Assembly: GCA_963575745.1 (NCBI GenBank) | Contig: CAUYUJ010018715.1 | Span: 269,501 to 333,500 of the forward strand | Length of the DNA stretch: 64,000 nt | Reading direction: 5' to 3' | From: Prorocentrum cordatum | Taxonomy: Eukaryota; Sar; Dinophyceae; Prorocentrales; Prorocentraceae | Part shown: one piece after another, positions 63,200 through 64,000 of the stretch | How the letters are laid out: every line of letters begins with the position of its first letter | Numbering within the stretch: position 1 is the stretch's first letter | The notes under the pieces: generated by a model | What the model was told of the DNA's origin: nothing | The model's database searches: none | Seen by the model: the letters and a program-made list of their open reading frames with translations, nothing else | Program-made: the position numbers and the translations under genes

Positions 63200-63480
63200 T
63201 TGTCTCTCGCTCTCTCTCTCTCTCTCTCTCCCTCTCTCTCTCTCTCTCCTGCTTTATGTGTTGGATCCTATGTGTGTGTGTGTGTGTGTGTTGGCTCTCT
63301 CTCTCTCTCTGTCTCTATCTCTCCCTCTCTCTCAATCTCCTTCAGGAACTACACGTAATCCAACCATGTAAAGCTATGCTGGCCTCTCTCTCTCTCTCTC
63401 TTTCTCTCTCTTTCTCGTTATGTATCTCCCTCGTTCTCTCTGGTGCTCCCTCTCTCTCTCTCTCTTTCTCTTTATGTGGG
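63200..63480. repeat. (TC)n / (TG)n microsatellites
   Basis: TC runs at 63206-63248, 63296-63330, 63386-63417 and 63451-63474. A TG run lies at 63271-63291. Confidence 0.95.
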
Positions 63481-63534
63481 TATCCCTCTCTCCCCAACGT
63501 ACACGTATAGTTATGCAACCATCACGCCACTCTC

Positions 63535-64000
63535 TCACATATATATGTATGTATATGTATGTATACTGATATGTGTAAATGAAACGTGTATAGCCATGTG
63601 TGATCATGTTTCGATTATTATGTTGCAGCGGGTGGACCTCTCTGGACTTCAATGTATGGCCAACCCTCCTCCCGCCTCCCTCCTCATTCATCCTTGTCAT
63701 AATTGCCCTCGTCGCTCTGCTACACCCCTCCTCATTCTACTACTACTACTCCTCACCACCGTCCTCTCCCTCCTCGCGCACGTCGCCCTGCTCACCCCTC
63801 CTCCCTCCTCCCTTCTTCCCCTCCTCATCCTCCGCCTCCCCCTTTTTCCCCCCTTCCTCTTCCTCCTCCTCCTCCTCATCATCCCCGGCATCCCCAGCCC
63901 CTCTCACCCACAGCCTTGCCCTTCTCTTCCTCCCCCTTCTTCTCCTCGTCCTCGCCCTCTCTCTCCTCCCCGCCCCCTTTCCTCCTTCTACCACCCCTCT
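63535..64000. repeat. AT tract and CTC-rich right edge
   Basis: ATATATGTATGTATATG at 63538-63570, then from about 63660 pyrimidine-rich CTC/CCT DNA to the end of the window. No gene recognised. Confidence 0.8.

Overview
The window looks like nuclear DNA of a GC-rich, repeat-laden protist, most likely a dinoflagellate. The reasons are very sparse recognisable genes, long trinucleotide microsatellites, a DIRS/PAT-type tyrosine-recombinase (YR) retrotransposon, many short inverted-repeat (MITE-like) elements, and intron-split genes of families common in dinoflagellates (a DUF3431-like domain joined to a PAN/apple domain, and a Ulp1-like cysteine protease fragment). The taxon is an inference; I found no spliced-leader sequence, rRNA or tRNA to confirm it. 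Nothing resembles a prokaryotic operon, phage or CRISPR locus. The long open frames over simple repeats are almost all translations of microsatellites.

Layout. 0-2.6 kb: a TIR element (TIR-A), a 102-bp tandem array and a second TIR element. 3.7-6.5 kb: a 2.75-kb near-palindrome built of AT tracts, a CGCGACCCAC satellite, roughly 100-bp units, a GAG/CTC core and an inner hairpin. 6.5-13.2 kb: microsatellites and TIR elements only. 13.2-16.2 kb (minus strand): a three-exon gene with DUF3431-like and PAN-like domains, whose first intron carries two TIR elements. 16-35 kb: tandem arrays (291, 58 and 144 bp, ATC, CCAA) and many dispersed TIR elements. 35.3-39.3 kb (plus): broken coding segments of unrecognised families, separated by a 198-bp tandem array and CA/CAA-rich DNA. 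39.3-40.6 kb: TAG/TAC microsatellite.

40,573-48,074 is a 7.5-kb, apparently young YR retrotransposon on the minus strand: gag-like ORF, pol with reverse transcriptase, methyltransferase-like and RNase H regions, then a tyrosine recombinase. It is bounded by split direct repeats (A - ORFs - B A B) and inserted in phase, without target duplication, into the TAC microsatellite. 48.16-52.14 kb (plus) holds further coding segments with frameshifts and one in-frame stop, including the Ulp1-like fragment; they may continue the 38.7-39.3 kb coding region across the retrotransposon. 52-64 kb is again microsatellites, tandem duplications and TIR elements, with no gene I can support.

Twelve putative inverted-repeat families were recognised by eye (called TIR-A to TIR-L here). 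Several have target-site duplications: TA for TIR-I, 8 bp for TIR-D (with an empty site visible beside it), 6-7 bp for TIR-C. None encodes a transposase in the window, so they would need enzymes supplied from elsewhere.
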